A DNA stretch of 64,000 nt from Poseidonibacter lekithochrous (GTDB lineage: Bacteria > Campylobacterota > Campylobacteria > Campylobacterales > Arcobacteraceae): positions 1-64,000 of the forward strand of contig NZ_JAHKQT010000042.1 in assembly GCF_018861145.1 (NCBI RefSeq), in the 5' to 3' direction. Each line of letters starts with the position of its first letter. The first letter of the stretch is position 1. The translations under genes were made by a program, and so were the position numbers. Under the pieces are notes generated by a model that saw only the letters and a list, made by a program, of their open reading frames with translations, was not told the origin of the DNA and did not search any database. Below are positions 17,539 to 27,019 of this stretch, one piece after another.

Positions 17539-18132
17539 ATGAAATTACTAATGTGTTTTTTAATAAGTATAAATATTTTAATTGCAAATCAATCAAATGT
17601 TGTTAAAACTTCAGAATTAGAGCTTTTTTTATTTAAAGTAGGTTTTGAATCTTTATTAACTGATGTTGATATTACAAAAAACAAGTCTAATTTAAATGAA
17701 AGTGAATTAAAGAAACTAAACTCTAAAATTGAAATAATTATGGATAAATTATATAAAGATGAAAGAGTTATAACAAATGATTCTAAAAACATTGACCTTA
17801 AATATAGTACTGATGAAGGTATGAAAGAAGAGATTAGTACTCTTAAGAATGAAATTAATTTATTAAAGACTCAAATAAATAAACTATTATTAGATAAAAA
17901 ATTAGAAGTAAATACAGAAATAAAGAAAGTAAAAGATGTTGCTCTAAATGAAAAAAGATATAAGATAAAAGAAGATGCTACAAATATACGTGAAAAGCCT
18001 TTTCCTACTGCAAAAATTGTAGATGTCTTGGATGAAGGAACTTTAGTTTATATTGAGTATTGTAATAAGTTTGCTTGGTGTAAGTTTAAAGGTGAAGAAA
18101 AGTTTGTATCAAGGTTCTTACTTAAAAAGTAA
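17539..18132 (+). CDS. Exported coiled-coil protein with C-terminal SH3-like domain
   Basis: A 197-residue protein beginning with a signal peptide (MKLLMCFLISINILIANQ), followed by a helical, probably coiled-coil region near residues 95-120 (EEISTLKNEINLLKTQINKL) and a bacterial SH3 domain from about residue 147 (ATNIREKPFPTAKIVDVLDE, then GTLVYIEYCNKFAWCKF). Bacterial SH3 domains often bind peptidoglycan or cell-wall proteins. It directly abuts the GspJ-like gene and is the last gene of the secretion operon, so it may be a periplasmic accessory anchoring the machine to the wall. That role is inference; no GspA or GspB was seen. Confidence 0.75.
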   Translation: MKLLMCFLISINILIANQSNVVKTSELELFLFKVGFESLLTDVDITKNKSNLNESELKKLNSKIEIIMDKLYKDERVITNDSKNIDLKYSTDEGMKEEISTLKNEINLLKTQINKLLLDKKLEVNTEIKKVKDVALNEKRYKIKEDATNIREKPFPTAKIVDVLDEGTLVYIEYCNKFAWCKFKGEEKFVSRFLLKK

Positions 18133-18133
18133 A

Positions 18134-18748
18134 TTATCCTTCTACATACTTAATAAGTGCATCATTTAAATTTAATGATGCAATAGTATTTTTTGGATTT
18201 TTGTCATTTAATACTTTATTACAATCTGAGCATAAAATAATTATATTTTCAAAATTATATCCACCACCTTGTGCAATATCTTTTGCAAATGTAGTAAATG
18301 TATCATCTAGTTTTATTTCCATTCCACATCTATTACATTTATTTTCATCTCTTATCCAAGCTAACTCTCGTCTTTCTATCCAGTCATTAGGCGTTTTTGG
18401 ATTTGAGAAAGACTTCTCTTCATAAGTACTCCAAAGCTTTTCTCTTGAAATTCCTTTTTGAGTATTTTTTTCATATTCATGATAAAAAAATTGACTTATA
18501 ATATCTTCAACTATTAAAGTTTCTCTAATTCGAATATCTTTTTCATCTTTAGTTTTTTCTATTATTGAGTAATCTAAAGAGATTTTAGGATGATTTCTTT
18601 GCATATGTTGTTTTAAATCTTTTATAAAAAACTCTAAAGATCCAGTTTTATAAGCAAAAGAAAAAACTTTCTGCCTATAAATATATAGTGGTATTAAACA
18701 AGCAATTATTAAACTAGAATAAATTATAAAAGTAGAATCTAATATCAC
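18134..18748 (-). CDS. Membrane-anchored HNH endonuclease-like protein
   Basis: A 204-residue protein with one N-terminal membrane helix (FIIYSSLIIACLIPLYIY) and a C-terminal HNH/zinc-finger nuclease domain: RDENKCNRCGMEIKLDD, then NFENIIILCSDCNKVLNDK, giving two CxxC pairs and an Asn in the expected HNH core. The classical first His of the H-N-H triad is not obvious, so catalytic competence is uncertain. It starts at a GTG with AAGGA upstream. It is convergent with the secretion operon (stops one base apart) and probably co-transcribed with the upstream SdhB/SdhE-like gene. Confidence 0.7.
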   Translation of the reverse strand: MILDSTFIIYSSLIIACLIPLYIYRQKVFSFAYKTGSLEFFIKDLKQHMQRNHPKISLDYSIIEKTKDEKDIRIRETLIVEDIISQFFYHEYEKNTQKGISREKLWSTYEEKSFSNPKTPNDWIERRELAWIRDENKCNRCGMEIKLDDTFTTFAKDIAQGGGYNFENIIILCSDCNKVLNDKNPKNTIASLNLNDALIKYVEG

Positions 18749-18760
18749 TTTTATAAATCC

Positions 18761-19852
18761 TTAAATAATTTCAGGATTAACTTGATGTCTTACAAGTGTT
18801 TCATTAGCAGCTTCATGTTGTCCTGAAACAAGTTTTTGTAATTCATTTACATGGATAATAGGTAAAATCATTTCTCTTCCAGAACATCTTTCTAAAGCTT
18901 TTCTATTATAATCAAATAAATAGAAGTCATCATCATTATCTACAAGTAAGAAGTCTGCATTATTATCAAAGGCATCTAAAGATATCGTTGTAGCTATATT
19001 ATATGTAATCTCTTGATTCTTATTAAAAGTGTTTTTTGCTAGATCTAATTTTAATGTTTCTAAGTTTAAAATATTAGCATTTAATTTTTTTAATAAAGAG
19101 TTTGTTTCTTCTTCTTTATTTGAAGGGTAGTATGCGATATTAAAATCTTTAAAATCATGCTTTACTTCAGTTTGCTCTTGAAAATTTCCAAAATCAATAA
19201 TTAATGTATTTTTAATTCTATAGTTTGTTTCTTTTTCATTTAATAAGTGAAGTTTTTTTTGAATACTTATTATCTTTTCTTCAATTGATTTATCAAAGTT
19301 TAGTATTCTTTTTTCTAAACTTGTATGATAAGAAGCTCCAACTTCTTGTTTTTTTAAAATATCAAGTATTTCTTTTTCATTTTCTTTATTTATTTCTATT
19401 AAATCAGCAGCTAAAATTAAAATAGCATCACCAATATAGTCACTTTTATAATTTAATGTATTTGATGCATAATAATAGTGTTTTAAGTTTTGATAATTCT
19501 TTTTGTCTTCTTGAGATATAAAATCATCTAAAATATTTAACTTTTCATTAAAATCATCTTCATTAATTATTAAGTCATTTCCTGCACGTCTAACTGAAAT
19601 TGGTTCAATTGTTAAATCTTTTCCAAAGATTTTAACTAAGTCCTCAATTTTTATAGAAGCTTTTAAATATGTTCCATTTACAACAAGATCAAAGTTTTCA
19701 TCATTTTGATATCCAAATGGATTTTCATCATTAATAGTATTTAAAATATCTAATAGAGTAATTTCATTAGTAGTTTTAAAAAAATGCTTAGTGTAAAATG
19801 GTAAATAATCAGAGTTTTTGTCAAATTTGAATAAAGAGATTTCTAGTTTCAT
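18761..19852 (-). CDS. Cysteine-poor protein resembling an SdhB N-terminus joined to an SdhE/HdrB C-terminus
   Basis: A 363-residue soluble protein conserved, from memory, among Campylobacterota but without a defined function. The N-terminal 100 residues (LEISLFKFDKNSDYLPFY, then TLLDILNTINDENPFGYQ) resemble the 2Fe-2S ferredoxin-fold start of succinate dehydrogenase iron-sulfur subunits but lack the ligand cysteines. The final 80 residues (DFLLVDNDDDFYLFDYNRKA, then LPIIHVNELQKLVSGQHEAA) resemble the tail of a CCG domain from SdhE/HdrB proteins, again without CCG cysteines; only one Cys is seen in the protein. It may be a degenerate or structural relative of those redox subunits. The function is not assigned. 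Confidence 0.6.
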   Translation of the reverse strand: MKLEISLFKFDKNSDYLPFYTKHFFKTTNEITLLDILNTINDENPFGYQNDENFDLVVNGTYLKASIKIEDLVKIFGKDLTIEPISVRRAGNDLIINEDDFNEKLNILDDFISQEDKKNYQNLKHYYYASNTLNYKSDYIGDAILILAADLIEINKENEKEILDILKKQEVGASYHTSLEKRILNFDKSIEEKIISIQKKLHLLNEKETNYRIKNTLIIDFGNFQEQTEVKHDFKDFNIAYYPSNKEEETNSLLKKLNANILNLETLKLDLAKNTFNKNQEITYNIATTISLDAFDNNADFLLVDNDDDFYLFDYNRKALERCSGREMILPIIHVNELQKLVSGQHEAANETLVRHQVNPEII

Positions 19853-19913
19853 GTTAATAGCTTACCTTTTGATATGTATAATTCTTATGATTTTATTTAA
19901 TTTATACTTAAAG

Positions 19914-19947
19914 AAATGATAAGTTGTGGGTTTTTAACTTATCATTT
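19914..19947 (-). terminator. Rho-independent terminator downstream of murA
   Basis: A perfect 12-bp stem (19914-19925 with 19936-19947) encloses a 10-base loop. On the minus strand the stem ends in TTT and is followed by a T-rich tract (CTTT, then A/T-rich). It lies just beyond the murA stop at 19959 and before the next leftward gene. Confidence 0.75.
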
Positions 19948-19958
19948 TAAATGATGTG

Positions 19959-21224
19959 CTATTCAGTAAACCTTTTTACATTTGCACCAATTTTTGTAAG
20001 TTTTCCCTCAAGATCTTGATACCCTCTATCTAGATGATAAATTCTATGAATATTTGTTTCACCTTTTGCTACAAGTGCTGCAAGTACAAGTGCTGATGAA
20101 GCTCTTAAATCTGTAGCCATTACATCTGTACCATTCAATGTCCCACTTTTTCCATTTATTGTAGCTGTATTTCCATTTAGTTGAATATCTGCACCTAGTC
20201 TTAATAACTCACTAACATGCATAAATCTGTTTTCGAATAATCTTTCATCAATTGTACTTGTGCCATTTGCTTGCGTTGCAAGAGCCATAAATTGTGCTTG
20301 CATATCTGTAGGAAATCCTGGATACTCAGTTGTGATTATATTCACAGGTTTAATTTCATCTGTAGGAAGAATAGTTACACTTGTTTCATCTTGTAATACT
20401 TCAAAATTCATTTCTTCAAGTTTAGATGTAATTGCATCTAAATGTGATGGAATTACATTATTGATTTTGATTTTTTGATTTGTGATTGCTGCTGCACACA
20501 TATAAGTTCCAGCTTCAATTCTATCAGGAATAACATCAAAATCTTTTATTTCTAATAGTTCTTTATTTGTTCCCGTAATTGTTAAAGTTGAAGTACCAAT
20601 ACCATCTATTTTTACTCCCGCACTTGCAATTACTTCACAAAGTTGAACTATTTCAGGTTCTTTTGCAGCATTTACAATTGTTGTTACCCCATCTGCTAAT
20701 GCTGCTGCCATAACAATATTTTCTGTTCCACCAACAGTTACTTTATCAAATACAATTTTTGCACCCTTTAAACCTTCTGGAGCAGTAGCTTCAATATAAC
20801 CATGATTAATCACAATTTTTGCACCCATTTGCTCTAAGGCTTTTAAATGTAAATCAACAGGTCTTTGACCAATTGCACAACCACCAGGAAGTGAAACTTC
20901 ACAATGCCCAAATCTTGCTAGAATTGGTCCTAAAACTAAAATAGAAGCTCTCATCGTTTTTACAATATCATAAGTAGCAGTTGTGTTATTCATTATAGAA
21001 GTAGAGATATTTGCCGTATTTCCTTCTTTACTATAAGTTCCACCAAGTTTATCTATAAGCTTTAAAAATGTATTGATATCTACTACATTAGGTAAGTTAC
21101 CCATTTTTATTTCATTTTTTGCTAAAATCGTACATGCGATTAAAGGTAAAGCTGCATTTTTTGCACCTGAGATACTAACAACACCTGAAAGTTTATTTTC
21201 TCCAAGAATCTTTAAATATTCCAT
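19959..21224 (-). CDS. murA: UDP-N-acetylglucosamine 1-carboxyvinyltransferase
   Basis: A 421-residue enolpyruvyl transferase catalysing the first committed step of peptidoglycan synthesis, transfer of enolpyruvate from PEP to UDP-GlcNAc, in the cytoplasm. The N-terminal [14 protein letters not shown] motif and the catalytic loop [15 protein letters not shown] are present. The active-site cysteine is residue 116, so this is a Cys-type, fosfomycin-bindable enzyme. The C-terminal half includes [18 protein letters not shown] and [15 protein letters not shown]. Length is standard. It is transcribed alone, with a strong terminator downstream and divergent from the EamA transporter gene. Confidence 0.97.
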   Translation of the reverse strand: MEYLKILGENKLSGVVSISGAKNAALPLIACTILAKNEIKMGNLPNVVDINTFLKLIDKLGGTYSKEGNTANISTSIMNNTTATYDIVKTMRASILVLGPILARFGHCEVSLPGGCAIGQRPVDLHLKALEQMGAKIVINHGYIEATAPEGLKGAKIVFDKVTVGGTENIVMAAALADGVTTIVNAAKEPEIVQLCEVIASAGVKIDGIGTSTLTITGTNKELLEIKDFDVIPDRIEAGTYMCAAAITNQKIKINNVIPSHLDAITSKLEEMNFEVLQDETSVTILPTDEIKPVNIITTEYPGFPTDMQAQFMALATQANGTSTIDERLFENRFMHVSELLRLGADIQLNGNTATINGKSGTLNGTDVMATDLRASSALVLAALVAKGETNIHRIYHLDRGYQDLEGKLTKIGANVKRFTE

Positions 21225-21361
21225 ATTATTCCTACTATAAATATATTGTTATTTTATATAAAGTAGATATTTTATCTAAAGTATGCTTTAAATAATAAAA
21301 CTAATAATCTTTGTTTAATATATATAGGAATACAATTGCGATTTTAATTTTAGGAATAATA

Positions 21362-22246
21362 ATGGACAATCAAGTACTTCAAGGTGCCAAATACATGTTG
21401 TTTGCTTCTTTGCTTTTTGCTTTTATGGGAGCAGTTGCAAAAGAGTTAAGCAATTCAATGAGTTCTATTGAAGTAGTTTTCTTCAGGAACGTATTTGGTG
21501 TCTTTTTAATTTTAATATCAATTTATAGAAAACCTTTATCTCAAGTTGGAGGTAAATTATGGTTGCTTATTTTTAGAGGAATGGCGGGGTTTATTGCTTT
21601 GTTATTTTTCTTTTATAACATCGCACAAATACCTTTAGCTGAAGCTATGACTTTTTCTAAAACATCTACAATTTTTTCTGCAATATTTGCATACTTATTT
21701 GTACAAGAAAAGTTGGGGTTTAAAGGTTGGTTAGGTGTTTTTATAGGTTTTATAGGAATTCTTTTTATGACAGGTTTTAATCCTGATAATCTAGAGAAAA
21801 CAGATTATTTAGGAATACTTTGTGGAGTAGGGGCTGGATTAGCTTACACATCAATTAGAGAACTTCGTAAATTTTATGATTCAAGGGCAATTGTATTATC
21901 TTTTATGACTATAGGAACAGTAGGACCTTTAATACTATTAATCATTGGTTCTTTTTATCAAAATCCTAATTTGGATTTTCTTTTTGCTACATTTGTAATT
22001 CCAAAACCAAATGATTGGTATTATATTGTTTTATTAGGGATATTTGCAACAATGGCTCAAATATATATGACAAAAGCTTATTCTTGTGCAAAAGCTGGGA
22101 TTATTGGAACTATATCTTATTCAAACATTATATTTTCGGTTATTTTAGGAATTATTCTAGGTGATGCATTTCCTGATATTTGGATTTCTTTTGGTATACT
22201 ACTTATAATTTTAAGTGGGCTTTTAGTATCGAGTAAAAAAAGCTAA
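21362..22246 (+). CDS. EamA/DMT-family transporter
   Basis: A 294-residue inner-membrane protein with about ten transmembrane helices in two EamA repeats (first: AKYMLFASLLFAFMGAVAKEL; second begins near YLGILCGVGAGLAYTSIREL). EamA proteins export or exchange small metabolites; the substrate cannot be told. The start at 21362 was chosen because AGGA lies six bases upstream and the protein then begins at a normal N-terminus. A 17-codon upstream extension in frame has no ribosome-binding site. It is followed after 11 bases by the FMN glutamate-synthase-like gene, probably in the same transcript. Confidence 0.88.
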   Translation: MDNQVLQGAKYMLFASLLFAFMGAVAKELSNSMSSIEVVFFRNVFGVFLILISIYRKPLSQVGGKLWLLIFRGMAGFIALLFFFYNIAQIPLAEAMTFSKTSTIFSAIFAYLFVQEKLGFKGWLGVFIGFIGILFMTGFNPDNLEKTDYLGILCGVGAGLAYTSIRELRKFYDSRAIVLSFMTIGTVGPLILLIIGSFYQNPNLDFLFATFVIPKPNDWYYIVLLGIFATMAQIYMTKAYSCAKAGIIGTISYSNIIFSVILGIILGDAFPDIWISFGILLIILSGLLVSSKKS

Positions 22247-22257
22247 GAAGGATAATT

Positions 22258-23985
22258 ATGGATTTAGAATTAGGCACTATAGAATGGATATTATTTGCTT
22301 TAGTAATCTTTGCATGGTATGTTTATGATAAATATGTTCAAAGAGATCATCAACTATTAGTAAATTATCCAATAATAGGTAGACTTCGATTTGTTCTAGA
22401 AGAAGCAAGAGAACCTTTTAGACAATATTTTGGTGATGAAAAGTTTTATGAATCAAAAGATAAGTTAGATTGGGTTTATAAAGCAGCAAGTGATGTTCCA
22501 AACTATGCATCTTTCTCTCCTTCTCAACCTTTACCTAATCCAAAATTTATGATTAAACATGCAAATATTGTGTTAAATGATGATGAGGTTGATAAAGATT
22601 TTGAAGTAACATTTGGTAAAAATAGAAAAAAACCATATACTGCAAAATCAATAATTGCAAGATCTGCAATGAGTGATGGATCAATTTCTCCAGAAGGTAC
22701 AAGAGCTTTTGTACGTGGTGCTTATATGGGAGGTTTCCCTATTAATTCAGGTGAGGGTGGGGTTACTTCTAATTTCTTTGTAACTCATCAAGAATACAAA
22801 CCTGAATATATGAAAATTGTTCATGGAAGTACTTTTGCAAAAAAAGTAAAAGATATAGTAAGATTCTTTTTTAATGGTGCAATGGCAGCTGATGTTTATA
22901 GAAGTATGGTTTTTGGAAAAGATAAAGAAGCTGAAACTTACGTATTTGATTTAAAGTCACAATTATTTCATAGAATTAACTGGGATGCTCCAATTGAAAA
23001 CTTTCCTAAAGAAGTTCCTTCTGACATGGCTGATATTATTTTACAGTTAAGTTCAGGACTTTATGGGGCAAGAGACAAAGATGGTAATTTTGATCCAGAT
23101 AGATATGAAAAGACAATGAGATTTTGCCAAATGACTGAAATCAAAATTGCACAAGGTGCAAAACAAACGGGTGGAAAATTAGCTGCTCATAAAGTAACTC
23201 CTGCAATTGCATATTACAGAAATGTTGAAGCATATAAAGATGTATTCTCTCCAAATAGATTTCCTTATGCAAATAGTATTGAAGAATTATTTGATTTTAT
23301 AGGAACACTACAAGAGATATCTGATAAGCCAGTGGGTATAAAAATTGTAATTTCTGATATGGAAAATATTGAACCTTTTGCAGCTGAAATGAAAAGAAGA
23401 ATTGATGCTGGAGATTCAAGATATCCTGATTTTATTTCTATTGATGGAGGTTCAGGTGGAAGTGCTACTGCTCCTATTGAAATGATGGAAAGAGTTGGAT
23501 TAAGTATTAGAGATTCAATTTATTTAGTTGATAAAGTATTAAGAGCTTATGGTGTTAGAGATGAGGTGAAACTTGTAGCTAGTGGTAAAGTATTAACTCC
23601 TGATGATATTATTGTTATTATGTCCTTAGGTGCTGATTTTATACAAATAGCACGTGGTTTTATGATGAGTGCTGGATGTATACGTGCACGATATTGTTCT
23701 GGTACAACAGGGCATGTTTGTCCAGTTGGACTTGCTACTCAAGATAAAAGTAAAAGAAAAAAATATTTTGTATATAAACAAGCTAATAAAGTAAGAAATT
23801 ACCATAATAACTTATTAAAAAGCGTTAAAGGTATGTTGGCAATCATGGGATTAAAGAATATCAATCAATTAAATAAACATAGTATAATATTTATAGATAA
23901 AAACTCAAAAATTCATGATGATATTGATAAAGTATTTGAAAGAAGACATGATATTAAAAAAGATATAAAAGGGGAAGTATTATGA
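22258..23985 (+). CDS. FMN-binding glutamate synthase domain protein, membrane-anchored
   Basis: A 575-residue protein with an N-terminal membrane helix (TIEWILFALVIFAWYVYDKYV) followed by a GltB-type alpha/beta barrel. Seen motifs are YTAKSIIARSAMSDGSISPE, then GGFPINSGEGGVTSNFF, QGAKQTGGKLAAHKVTPAIA and the FMN-binding FISIDGGSGGSATAP. A cysteine cluster CIRARYCSGTTGHVCPVG corresponds to the 3Fe-4S site of glutamate synthase. It lacks the N-terminal glutaminase domain and the GltD partner, so it is the stand-alone family whose substrate is uncertain. The start of the next membrane-protein gene overlaps its stop (ATGA). Confidence 0.88.
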   Translation: MDLELGTIEWILFALVIFAWYVYDKYVQRDHQLLVNYPIIGRLRFVLEEAREPFRQYFGDEKFYESKDKLDWVYKAASDVPNYASFSPSQPLPNPKFMIKHANIVLNDDEVDKDFEVTFGKNRKKPYTAKSIIARSAMSDGSISPEGTRAFVRGAYMGGFPINSGEGGVTSNFFVTHQEYKPEYMKIVHGSTFAKKVKDIVRFFFNGAMAADVYRSMVFGKDKEAETYVFDLKSQLFHRINWDAPIENFPKEVPSDMADIILQLSSGLYGARDKDGNFDPDRYEKTMRFCQMTEIKIAQGAKQTGGKLAAHKVTPAIAYYRNVEAYKDVFSPNRFPYANSIEELFDFIGTLQEISDKPVGIKIVISDMENIEPFAAEMKRRIDAGDSRYPDFISIDGGSGGSATAPIEMMERVGLSIRDSIYLVDKVLRAYGVRDEVKLVASGKVLTPDDIIVIMSLGADFIQIARGFMMSAGCIRARYCSGTTGHVCPVGLATQDKSKRKKYFVYKQANKVRNYHNNLLKSVKGMLAIMGLKNINQLNKHSIIFIDKNSKIHDDIDKVFERRHDIKKDIKGEVL

Positions 23986-24359
23986 ATTTAGATAAGGTAA
24001 TATCTGGATTTTTTATTATTCTAGCAATGACAGTTAACTTTGGATTCTTTTATGGAGAAATGCACTCTTTAGAATCTCATAGTAAATATGAATTATTTGC
24101 AGCAATTATTATCAATATAATTGCAACAACATTAAAATTAGGTGATAAAACTCAAATGGGTTCTGTATTATTAGCAACATCGCTTGTTGCCGATATTCAA
24201 CTTTTAGCAGCAGCAATTATTTGGACAGTAGCTTCATATGTTTATGTAGTAGACTCTGAGATAATTGGAGTAATTGTATCTTTATCAGGTGGAGCATTAT
24301 TAGCAAATATTGTATCAGTATCATTATATGTGGGTGATACATTAAAATCAAAAAGATAA
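23982..24359 (+). CDS. Small four-helix membrane protein, function unknown
   Basis: A 125-residue protein made almost entirely of four hydrophobic helices (for example ISGFFIILAMTVNFGFFYGEM and AAIIWTVASYVYVV). Conserved-looking polar residues occur in the loops (LKLGDKTQMGS). It matches my memory of a small uncharacterised family (DUF6394-type) found in Campylobacterota and some proteobacteria, but that family name is not certain. Its start overlaps the stop of the glutamate-synthase-like gene and it precedes a potassium channel gene by 15 bases, so the three are likely an operon. Confidence 0.7.
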   Translation: MNLDKVISGFFIILAMTVNFGFFYGEMHSLESHSKYELFAAIIINIIATTLKLGDKTQMGSVLLATSLVADIQLLAAAIIWTVASYVYVVDSEIIGVIVSLSGGALLANIVSVSLYVGDTLKSKR

Positions 24360-24374
24360 AAATAGGTTTTAATT

Positions 24375-26063
24375 TTGGAAAATAGTTCATTATTTATAAT
24401 TTTACATAGAATGAGAATACCATTTTTAGTAATCATTATAACCTATACAATTGCAATTATAGGCTTAATATTAATAGAAGGAGTTGATGCTCAAGGTAAT
24501 CCTTATCACATGGGAATATTTGATGCTTTTTATTTTATTACATATACAGCTACTACAATTGGATTTGGAGAAACTCCTTTTGAGTTTACTTATTCTCAAA
24601 GAATTTGGGTAACTTTTTCTATTTATTTGACTGTTCTTGGTTGGTTTTATGGAATAGGGTCATTAGTTTCACTACTTCAAGATAAGCTATTTTTACAAGA
24701 AATTGAAAGAGCAAAATTTACGAGACAGATAAAAGGTTTAAAAGAGCGATTTATTATTATTTTAGGTTATAATCAAATTACTAGTGAAATAATAAAAAAG
24801 TCTTTAAAACAAGGTGTTCGAACTGTTGTAATTGAAGATGATAGAAATAAAATAAATCATCTTATCTTGGAAAGTTTTACTCCTACTGTTCCTGTTTTAT
24901 TTTCAGAAAATTATAGTTTGAAAGCTTTAGAACTAGCGGGAATTAAAAAGAGTAATTGTAAGGCAATTGTATCTTTATTTGAAGATGATGCACTAAATTT
25001 AAAAATTTCATTAATCTCAAGATTACTAAATAAATATGTTAAAATTGCAGCAAAATCTACAACGATGAATCATAGTGAAAACTTAAAAGATTTAGATGTA
25101 GAAATAATTGCAAATCCTTTCTCAATAATCTCATCAGAAGTAAATATAGCTTTAGTCGCTCCAAACTTATTAAAGCTTGAAAAATGGCTTTACCGTATTG
25201 ATAATTTAAGTGCAAGTCTTCCTTCTTTTCCAAGTGGAAAGTATATTATTTGTGGTTATGGAAGAATGGGTAAAAAAATTTATGAAAAACTAAAAAAGAA
25301 TAATATTGAAGTTGAATTAGTTGAGATAAATAAAAGTAATTTAAATAACTTTAGTAAAGAAGAAATGGAAAATATTAATTTTGGAGATGCTGATGACAAA
25401 GAAATGTTATTAGAAATTGGAATTAAAGAATCGGTTGCAATTATTGCAGCAACAAATGATGATACAACAAACTTATCTGTTTTAGCAACAGCAAAGAAAT
25501 TAAATCCAGAAATTATGACAATAGTACGTGAAAATGAAATGGATGATTTCTCAATTTTTGATAATGCAAATATTGATCATATTTTTATGCCTTCAAAAAT
25601 TTTGATTAATAAAACAGCAAATGCTTTAATAAATCCCTTATCTGACAAGTTTATTAGATTGATTCTTAAAAAAGATGAAATATGGGCTTCAAAAGTTGTA
25701 CGAAGATTAGTAGAAGATATAAATGATAATCCAATACTTATAGAATTTAGTATTAATGAGAAGTATACACCTCAGATATATAGGCATTTATATGAAGAAA
25801 ATAGCTTGAATTTAGATTTACTAGCTACGTCTTTACATAATAAAGAACAGAGAAATAATGTGGTACCATTACTTTTAGAAAGAGAAGATAATGTTACTCT
25901 TCTACCTGTATTTGAACACAATTTAAAAATAGGTGATAAAATTTTATTAGCATGTGATGAACATGCAAAAGACGATATAGAATATATCTGTCAAAATATT
26001 TATGAATTTCACTATGCCTTAACGGGTGAAGAAAAGAAAATGATTTTTAAAGGAAAAAAATGA
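24375..26063 (+). CDS. Potassium channel with two RCK (TrkA-N/TrkA-C) modules
   Basis: A 562-residue protein. The N-terminal ion-channel domain has two membrane helices ([18 protein letters not shown] and [21 protein letters not shown]) around a pore loop with the selectivity-filter sequence TIGFGE. Two consecutive RCK modules follow: the first begins [19 protein letters not shown], the second [17 protein letters not shown], each with a Rossmann nucleotide-binding motif. This is a ligand-gated K+ channel of the MthK/Kch type. The start is TTG with AGG upstream. The following kdsA gene overlaps its stop by four bases. The gating ligand cannot be told from sequence. Confidence 0.9.
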   Translation: MENSSLFIILHRMRIPFLVIIITYTIAIIGLILIEGVDAQGNPYHMGIFDAFYFITYTATTIGFGETPFEFTYSQRIWVTFSIYLTVLGWFYGIGSLVSLLQDKLFLQEIERAKFTRQIKGLKERFIIILGYNQITSEIIKKSLKQGVRTVVIEDDRNKINHLILESFTPTVPVLFSENYSLKALELAGIKKSNCKAIVSLFEDDALNLKISLISRLLNKYVKIAAKSTTMNHSENLKDLDVEIIANPFSIISSEVNIALVAPNLLKLEKWLYRIDNLSASLPSFPSGKYIICGYGRMGKKIYEKLKKNNIEVELVEINKSNLNNFSKEEMENINFGDADDKEMLLEIGIKESVAIIAATNDDTTNLSVLATAKKLNPEIMTIVRENEMDDFSIFDNANIDHIFMPSKILINKTANALINPLSDKFIRLILKKDEIWASKVVRRLVEDINDNPILIEFSINEKYTPQIYRHLYEENSLNLDLLATSLHNKEQRNNVVPLLLEREDNVTLLPVFEHNLKIGDKILLACDEHAKDDIEYICQNIYEFHYALTGEEKKMIFKGKK

Positions 26064-26860
26064 AAATATTAACAGGACCATGTGTTTTAGAAGATAGAGA
26101 CACTGTAATGAGAATTGCTGAAAAATTAATACCATTAAGTGAAGATAAAAGAGTGGAGTTTTATTTTAAAGCTTCATTTGATAAAGCAAATAGAACAAGT
26201 TTAGATTCATATAGAGGACCTGGACTTGAAGAAGGTTTAAAATTATTTCAAGAGATAAAAGAACAATTTGGTTACAAATTAGTAACTGATATTCATGAAT
26301 CTTATCAGGCGAAACCTGCAGGCGAAGTATTAGATATTTTACAAATACCAGCATTTTTATGTAGACAAACTGATTTATTAGTTGAAGCTGCAAAAACAAA
26401 CTGTACTATTAATATTAAAAAAGGACAATTTTTAGCAGCAGGAAGTATGAAACATCCTGTTGATAAAGTTTTAAAAACTAGAGGAATTAGCGAAGTTAAT
26501 TATGAAAATTCTGATAAAAATGGTGTATGGCTTTGTGAAAGAGGAAATGTATTTGGTTATGGAGCTTTAGTAGTTGATATGAAAAACTTAATTGCTATGA
26601 GAGAATATGCACCAGTTATTTTTGATGCAACTCATTCAGCTCAAGTTCCAAGTACTGGAGGAACTACAGGGGGGAACTCTGCAATAGTTCCAAGCTTAGC
26701 GAAAGCAGCAGCAGCTGTTGGTGTTGATGGTTTTTTCTTTGAAACACACACTGATCCAAGTGTTGCTTTAAGTGATGGACCAAATATGGTTCAAGTTGAT
26801 GAGTTATATAAAGTAATAAATGACTTGTTTGCTATTCAAGATGCATTAAACTATAAATAA
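26060..26860 (+). CDS. kdsA: 3-deoxy-D-manno-octulosonate-8-phosphate synthase
   Basis: A 266-residue class I aldolase-fold enzyme condensing PEP with arabinose-5-phosphate to make KDO-8-phosphate for lipopolysaccharide inner core. Signature segments are [18 protein letters not shown], then [36 protein letters not shown] and [18 protein letters not shown]. Asn in FDKANRTS (position equivalent to the metal-binding Cys in metallo-KdsA) suggests a metal-independent enzyme. The gene overlaps the channel gene by four bases and is followed by a strong terminator. Confidence 0.95.
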   Translation: MKILTGPCVLEDRDTVMRIAEKLIPLSEDKRVEFYFKASFDKANRTSLDSYRGPGLEEGLKLFQEIKEQFGYKLVTDIHESYQAKPAGEVLDILQIPAFLCRQTDLLVEAAKTNCTINIKKGQFLAAGSMKHPVDKVLKTRGISEVNYENSDKNGVWLCERGNVFGYGALVVDMKNLIAMREYAPVIFDATHSAQVPSTGGTTGGNSAIVPSLAKAAAAVGVDGFFFETHTDPSVALSDGPNMVQVDELYKVINDLFAIQDALNYK

Positions 26861-26881
26861 AACTTAAATTAACACAAACAA

Positions 26882-26906
26882 ATAAAAGGACCTTTCGTCC
26901 TTTTAT
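26882..26906 (+). terminator. Rho-independent terminator after kdsA
   Basis: A perfect 10-bp stem (26882-26891 with 26897-26906) with a five-base CTTTC loop and TTTT in its 3' arm. It lies 21 bases after the kdsA stop and separates it from the ribH operon. Confidence 0.8.
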
Positions 26907-26949
26907 AAGCTATAAAAACAATCTTTCTTTAAACTAATCAAATTTTAGA

Positions 26950-26955
26950 TATAAT
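26950..26955 (+). promoter_or_regulatory. -10 element for the ribH-nusB-pyrF operon
   Basis: TATAAT preceded by TTTTAGA and followed by CGC, a form often seen in Campylobacterota sigma-70 promoters. It is 65 bases upstream of the ribH start, after the kdsA terminator. Confidence 0.6.
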
Positions 26956-27019
26956 CGCAAAATATAAATAAATATAATAAGTAATTTTTTTGTTATTACT
27001 TATTCTTTTGGAGAATTAA

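Noticed and set aside
18134-18748. HNH protein considered as part of a defence or toxin system
   Set aside because: It stands alone beside housekeeping genes, has no cognate immunity, methyltransferase or helicase gene, and the first catalytic His is not obvious.
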